From Arabidopsis thaliana (taxonomy: Eukaryota; Streptophyta; Magnoliopsida; Brassicales; Brassicaceae): a stretch of DNA of 64,000 nt. Each line of letters begins with the position of its first letter. Position 1 is the stretch's first letter. The notes under the pieces are model-generated. The model worked only from the letters and a program-made list of their open reading frames with translations. It had not been told where the DNA came from and did not search any database. Below, one piece after another: positions 58,923 through 64,000 of the stretch. The position numbers were made by a program, and so were the translations under genes. Location: NCBI RefSeq assembly GCF_000001735.4, contig NC_003071.7, positions 19,009,443-19,073,442 on the forward strand, in the 5' to 3' direction.

Positions 58923-59577
58923 TGTGTCTTTGAAGGAAAATGACTCTCTACACAAACAAGGTAGTGAAGACTCCATGTAAGCTCAAAACATGCCCTACAA
59001 CGTAACTTTCCAGTTATTGTCAAATAATTGACTCATCACCACGTCCTAGATATAAAAAAAAACAGTAAGAAAACAAGATCATTCCAAAAAACCAAGTGAG
59101 GCACTTGATGAGCTCTAAATATATAAATATGTAGTACCGATGTTTTTGTTTGGCGCCGCATGCAAGTAATTCCAGTCCTAAACTCGACTTGTTCATGAGT
59201 CTCAAGTAGGACCAAGTTTGCGAGGTAAGGAGATATAACAAAAATGTCTTGAGAGAGGCTTTGGAGTTTGTTCTCTTCTTTTTACAGAATTTTTATGAAC
59301 TCTCAAGGACTTTCGATAGGTTTCTTCTCCCTTCTTGCATGGTGCAAGTAACGCTTGTTGTTGAATTTGGATATCAATGGGAGGCTTAATCCTTGTTGAG
59401 TCAGGTTCAGTTTCCATTTTTTTTTAATAAATAAGTTAGGGTAATTTGACGAAAATAGAAAAACTAACAAGAAGTTGTACATGAAACAGAGTATTCTTTT
59501 GACAAAAAGAAACAGAGTATTCAAGTCAAATTTGATTCAAAGACAAAAACAGAGAGACTAATAAAGCAAAAGAAGAT

Positions 59578-61391
59578 TCACTTCTTGTCTTTCTTCTTCA
59601 CCACGTCAATAAATTCTCTCATCAGACTTATCAATCTCGCTATGATCCTTTGCTGCTCAGAGACCGTTGTTACTGTAATATCTGGCCACCCCAGGATGCT
59701 TCTCAACTTTACTATCTGATTGGACCTCAACACTATTTGAGTGGAAAAAAGTGTTTTAGATTGAACGAGAGAGAGACATAAAAAAAGAAGGAAGATATAT
59801 TGTGAGTTTATCTACAGAGAGAGAGATAGAGGGACTTACTCAGGTATAATGTGGATACATAGATTCTAGATGTGATCATGTAAAAGTACATTGCCTGCAG
59901 AAACAGAAAACTGAGACATATCACTACTAGATTCAAGACAATGTTTAAGATCAAAGCTCAAAAAAAAGGTCCAGCTTTACCGGTTCAAATTTAAAGGTAG
60001 CTTGGAGCACAACAAAGATAATGGGAAATATAGCAAGTCTCTTCATGCTCGATAAAAGATTTGCCCGCTGATTGTGGACCTATCATAAATTGAAATTAAA
60101 AAAAATATCAAATTTAGTTTGGATTATGTATCAAACAACATTTCTGTTTTTTTTTTTTTACTCTGAACACTATATTAAAGAAATCTTTAGACCTCTGATG
60201 AGAACCAGAAAGTGAAGCCTGCCAGTATAGGCAAGATGTATAGGCTGTCTGGAGTTAAAAGTTCAGGGATTTTCTTAGCCATGGTCGTTATCTGTTTCCA
60301 ACGTAGACAAGGAGTCAATAAGCAAGAGTCAAAACAGTAGAGCCAAAGAAACATTATCTTTTAGTTTTACCCCACTCATGAAGCTGATGTAGACGAATGC
60401 ATCAGGAACAAGTAGAGCAAAGTAATGCAAGCAACCGTCTTCGAATCTGGTGTGATAATTAATCCATAGAGAATAAGTTAAAGCAAGTCAGAGAGAGACA
60501 TGATATTGTGTAAGAAAACTCGCCTTTTCGTCAACTCCGCTTCCCATTTTCTGTATTTAGCTAGAGTTTCACGATTACCTGAAATCACGAGACTGTGCTC
60601 AGCTATGTTTGACGAGATTTCAAAAGAGCTAATAAGGACTATGTACCTTTTTAATTCTCTTCACGTTCTCCATGGACCTAATCAGACTCTAGTATACAAA
60701 ATGTAGAATTATGTAAAAGTTCAAAAAGCAACAAGATTTAGGAACAAAAGGATAAACCTGCAAAAGAAACTAACTTGTAGCTCCAGAGCTAGATTCTGAA
60801 CCCGCATAGAGACTGGTGACATCAGTACAGTAACAAGAAAAGCTGTAAGAACAATTGACATCCACCTATAATACATACAAGATTAGAAACTAATCACTGA
60901 ACAAAAACCTTAAGAAACCATCAAGCAATAACAAACACAAAGTCCAACCAATATAATCAATGTTACCAATTGAAGCCAGTGAGCTCGTGGATTCCATTAA
61001 TCACATACTGCACGAATCCCTCAGGGGAAAAAACACTCTCAGTTATAGCAGTACACTCATCTATAGTGGCGACATTAGTGACAATTGCTTCCACAGATTC
61101 TTCAACAACATTTCCAAAAGCATCAATCTTTGAACACAATTCTTCTGGTTTAGAAGACATCTGTCTACATAGCGATACTCCAGAAAACCCCACTAATTGA
61201 ACAAAAGACATTTTCCTTGTATCTTCAAAGAAAACATGCCTGTGAAAGCTACGAATCAGAAGACTTGAATCTGGGAAAGTGGGTTCAGTAAAATCTTTGA
61301 TATGATGATGAAGAACAACAGGTCTTGAGGTCATGTAGCATAACAAATTTGGGTAAAGACTTCTCCTTGATAAGCTACGAAGACAGGCCAT
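59578..61391 (-). CDS. OXA1/YidC-like membrane insertase
   Basis: Nine exons on minus: 60967-61391, 60775-60865, 60647-60688, 60524-60597 (start uncertain), 60371-60446, 60193-60291, 59981-60079, 59840-59894, 59578-59732; about 371 aa in an open frame. The N-terminus is basic and Ser/Arg-rich (MACLRSLSRRSLYPNL), a typical mitochondrial presequence. The first junction (GFNW|W) and following membrane helix (MSIVLTAFLVTVLMSPVSM) parallel the OXA gene at 63217. The core has LTPDSLYILPILAGFTFW, as in OXA1/YidC, which insert proteins into the inner membrane. It is diverged from the neighbour, and exon 4 has a weak acceptor and a GC donor. It may be less conserved or partly degraded. Probably At2g46455. 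Confidence 0.75.
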
Positions 61392-61707
61392 TTCTAGAGG
61401 TGAGCAAAGAAGTAACGCTGAGCTAAAAAAGAAGAAAGATTGCAACTTGGGATCGCGAGTGGGTGATTTCTTACACGAATCTAGACAAAGAGACACATCT
61501 TAACCAGAGATTTTCCCCAAATTTCAAAATGAAACAGAAACCCTAAGTTTCCACAGGATAAAGAGATACACAGTGGTTCCCCCATTTGAAGCAGAAAAAG
61601 CACGCAAAAGTAATGATTTTTCACAATTTCGTAACTCTTCGTACTCTGCTTTCCGCCATTTTTCTGCACTAATTTCCACTTTTGGGTAGCTTAAATTGAG
61701 CTAGTGA

Positions 61708-61857
61708 AGCCCAATATTTAATGGGTATTAAGGCCCATTAAAGTTAGATAGACGAATTCTTCGTTTTAGTTTGTTATATGAAACAATGCGTTTGGTTGCG
61801 ATGGTCAGGTATAGAGATTAGAGAGAGAGATAGAGAGAGCATGAAACTAAATCTGGT
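61708..61857. repeat. partial copy of the OXA1-like 5' region (copy A)
   Basis: 61719-61816 aligns with 62790-62909 (copy B, directly upstream of the gene at 63217). Shared stretches include ttaaggcccatta, gttagatagacgaa and gttgcgatggt. It ends with 17 bases (61841-61857, atgaaactaaatctggt) identical to 63311-63327 in the first exon of the OXA1-like gene. So it looks like a deleted copy of that gene's promoter plus a bit of exon. Site II elements lie at 61708-61713 and 61732-61737. Confidence 0.65.
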
Positions 61858-62094
61858 CGTCTAAATTTTTTTAAGCTCAATTCTTTATTAGGTATCAGTG
61901 GTTTAAAATTCTTTTCAGAGAATTTTTTTTTATATAATAAACAAGAGAAATTTAGTTTTATATAATAAATGTTCTCCAATTAGATTAAAAGACTTGTACG
62001 GAGAAGAAGAAATCAAAACCTCGATGAAGAAACTAGAAAGAGATTAAATATGTGATTTTTTTGTTTGCAGAGAAGAGAGATTAAAAATTTATAT

Positions 62095-62577
62095 ATGGGT
62101 TGGACAAGACCACCCCACGGCTGGAAGAAGTGTAACTATGATGGATCGTACAATCGGGAGATGCCAAGTAAGGCTGGATGGATAATTCGAGATGAGTCGG
62201 GCCAATTTGTAAGTGCAGGTCAAGCGACAGGGAACCACACTTCTAATGCTCTAGAAAGCGAGTTTCAAGCTCTTCTTATCACAATGCAAAGCTGTTGGAG
62301 CCACGGTCATAGAAAAATCTGGTTTGAAGGAGATAACAGGGAGGTGATGGAAATCCTCAATAGGAGAAAATCACGTTTTGATATCTTTAATTGGATAAGA
62401 GATGTTCAAGCTTGGAAGCAACGATTTCAGGAATGCAGATTCACATGGATCAACCGAAAACAGAACAAACCGGCGGATATTCTTGCCAAGAGTCACTTAC
62501 CCCAGAATGAACAATTTAAATTTTATGATTACATTCCGATTGTAATTTCTTCAGCCTTACAGCTGGAAAACTCTTGA
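62095..62577 (+). CDS. LINE-type RNase H domain protein
   Basis: 160-aa frame from the first ATG (MGWTRPPHGWKKCNYDGSYN), consisting of essentially one RNase H-like domain of the RVT_3 type found at the end of plant non-LTR retrotransposons. Catalytic acidic residues look intact: D in CNYDGS (about 17), E in LESEF (about 54), D in FEGDN (about 80) and the terminal NKPAD motif. No reverse transcriptase or endonuclease is attached, so it is a solo, possibly domesticated, domain. Open frame upstream of the ATG starts right at a cag (62070), so a spliced upstream exon is possible. It lies between the two OXA1-like genes and is bracketed by copies of the OXA1-like promoter. Probably At2g46460. Confidence 0.7.
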   Translation: MGWTRPPHGWKKCNYDGSYNREMPSKAGWIIRDESGQFVSAGQATGNHTSNALESEFQALLITMQSCWSHGHRKIWFEGDNREVMEILNRRKSRFDIFNWIRDVQAWKQRFQECRFTWINRKQNKPADILAKSHLPQNEQFKFYDYIPIVISSALQLENS

Positions 62578-63216
62578 TCATAATAACAATGGAAAATAAG
62601 ATGTTAAAAAAAAAAAAAAATTTATATATAGGTTTTAAAGCACGTTTTAGTTTTGTTGTGATAACGAAATAAGTCTCTCTTTTTTTACCGTTAGGCCTAT
62701 AGAAAGTTTTAGGCCTGATGCCCAAGTCTTCTCGAGTTGGCGGCTAATTTAAATTGACTTGTTTTGTTTTTCTTTGTCCTGCAAGCTTAATTAACTGGGT
62801 TTTAAGGCCCATTAAGGTTAGATAGACGAAACGCCGCGTTTTGTCTTTCGTTTTCGTTTGTCAGATGAAACGGTGCGTTTTTTGTTGCGATGGTCGTCGT
62901 CAGGTAGAGAGAGACGCGAAGTCCTGATCGCTCTCTCAGGTCTTAGCCCTAAGACTACGAGTCGACTCAGCCGAACTGTGAATGCAGTTTTGATTTCAAT
63001 CCCTTAGGTAATTTTGAAACTTTCGGTTTCTCACTCTTCTCGTTGTGCTCTCTCAAGAAAATGTTGTGAAGCTTGAAATGAATCCTTATCTGTACAAGTA
63101 AAAGCAGAAATTGATGATCTTTGAGGAACTTATTAGACTGGTTTTGATTCGAATTTTATCTCTTGTGTATTTGTTGTTGCTATAAGAACTCTCTTTTTGT
63201 TAGCAGGATCTTAGTT
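62578..63216. promoter_or_regulatory. promoter and leader of the OXA1-like gene (copy B)
   Basis: Contains GGCCCA (62806-62811) in ttaaggcccattaagg, a GC-richer block with cgccgcgttttg, and a leader intron (donor probably ttag|gtaattttg at about 63008; acceptor tagcag about 63207) just upstream of the ATG at 63217. Site II elements fit a nuclear gene for a mitochondrial protein. Confidence 0.5.
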
Positions 63217-64000
63217 ATGGCTACTTGCTTGCGTGGAATCACGAAGAGAGTTAATCTTCTACAGAGACGAGTTTATCCATCGTGTGGTCATCTAATTCGT
63301 GATGATAGAGATGAAACTAAATCTGGTTCTTCGGATACAATGATTCGTGAAGTCTTAGCACGTAATGGGACTAATAAGCTTAGCTCTATGTTTGCGGATA
63401 GGCATTATCAGTCGTTTGCTACTGGTCCGTTGGGTCTTGGATTGTCTTCGTGTCGGCATATGAGTTCTACACCACCAGAATGGTCTGATAAAGTTGATGG
63501 TATCGACTTTGTGGCTACGGAGGTTGTTCCCGATGAAATCATTGAAGCTGTGACCACCACAAGCCAAGCTGTTGTTCCTGCTATAAACGAGGTTGCTATT
63601 GCTGCTGCCGATTCTGCTTTTCCTGTTGCTGCTTTGCAGCATTTGATTGATGCTGTGCATTCCTTTACTGGCCTGAACTGGTATTATATGTAAACTGTTT
63701 TTAAACTCATTTTATTTGGCTATGTTTTTTTGTATGTATCAGTGGTAAATTTCTTTTCATTTTTTTTTGGCAGGTGGGCTTCAATAGCCTTGACAACTGT
63801 TCTTATCCGTGGAGTTACAATACCTATTCTTTTGAATCAACTAAAGGCTACTTACAAACTCAATGTCAGTTTTTAGATTTTTGTTCTCTGATTGCTTTTT
63901 TCAGTCACTAGGATTTGCCTCTTTTCCATTTGTGATTTATCTATCATGTTCTTGCAGGTTCTGAGGCCACAACTGGAGGAGTTAAGACAAGAGATGAGCA
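63217..64000 (+). CDS. OXA1L: mitochondrial OXA1-like insertase (5' part, cut by window edge)
   Basis: Exons seen: 63217-63680, 63774-63864 and 63958 onward (partial). Mitochondrial presequence (MATCLRGITKRVNLLQRRVY, Arg-rich and without acidic residues), a spacer, then the first conserved OXA1 helix WASIALTTVLIRGVTIPI and NQLKATYKLNVLRPQLEEL, the typical start of the YidC/Oxa1 fold. The protein inserts respiratory-chain subunits into the inner membrane from the matrix side. Both visible introns are GT-AG, and the exon junction at the tandem Trp is at the same point as in the paralog at 61391. Matches At2g46470. Confidence 0.88.

Overview
This is plant nuclear DNA, and the coding content identifies it as Arabidopsis thaliana, lower arm of chromosome 2 (roughly the At2g46310 to At2g46470 interval; locus numbers are from memory of the gene order). 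The sequence is AT-rich, with short GT-AG introns, pyrimidine-rich leaders and widely spaced single genes. Several reconstructed proteins have exactly the lengths I recall for known Arabidopsis proteins: CRF5 294 aa, AGP16 73, SPA1 1029, JAR1 575, SDH8 46, WRKY46 295, CPC 94, CNGC3 706, CNGC11 621 and CNGC12 649. I built every exon model by hand, requiring splice-site consensus and an intact frame across each join.

Layout, left to right. 1-2.1 kb: no supported gene, then the CRF5 promoter. 2.2-3.1 kb: CRF5 (+), an AP2/ERF cytokinin response factor. 6.6-8.6 kb: a mitochondrial carrier of the MTM1/SLC25A39 type (+), converging on AGP16 (-, 9.3-9.7 kb), an arabinogalactan peptide. 13.1-17.4 kb: SPA1 (-), the light-signalling partner of COP1. 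19.1-19.4 kb: a small charged hypothetical protein (+). 19.4-24.3 kb: AT-rich, gene-poor. 24.3-26.9 kb: JAR1 (+), jasmonate-amino acid synthetase. 28.5-28.9 kb: a 123-aa protein of unknown function (+). 29.9-32.7 kb: an EDR4-like zinc-ribbon/DUF3133 protein (+), converging on SDH8 (-), a mitochondrial complex II subunit. 34.2-35.3 kb: WRKY46 (-). 35.3-39.9 kb: AT-rich, no gene. 39.9-40.7 kb: CAPRICE (CPC, -), the mobile R3-MYB. 44.2-47.4 kb: a plant-specific 'protein 1589' family gene (+). 49.0-58.9 kb: a tandem array of three cyclic-nucleotide-gated channel genes, CNGC3, CNGC11 and CNGC12 (all +). 59.6-61.4 kb: an OXA1/YidC-like insertase gene (-). 62.1-62.6 kb: a LINE-type RNase H domain gene (+). 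63.2 kb to the window edge: a second OXA1-like gene (+, cut by the edge).

The genes are independent transcription units. Themes do recur: hormone and defence signalling (CRF5, JAR1, WRKY46, EDR4-like, CNGC array) and mitochondrial inner-membrane proteins (carrier, SDH8, two OXA genes). The mitochondrial genes share TGGGCY/GGCCCA (site II) promoter elements.

The most interesting structures are these. (1) The CNGC array is a mosaic: CNGC11 is CNGC12-like up to a switch inside exon 6 and CNGC3-like after it. It carries two in-frame stops in the tail and an unusual Trp-to-Arg change. (2) There are three probable GC-AG introns, one of which controls whether CNGC12 gets its IQ domain. (3) A duplicated OXA1-like promoter flanks the RNase H gene. 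(4) A site II plus telo-box promoter module at 29.03-29.15 kb has no obvious gene behind it. I saw no wholly new multi-gene system, and no tRNA, rRNA or CRISPR array.
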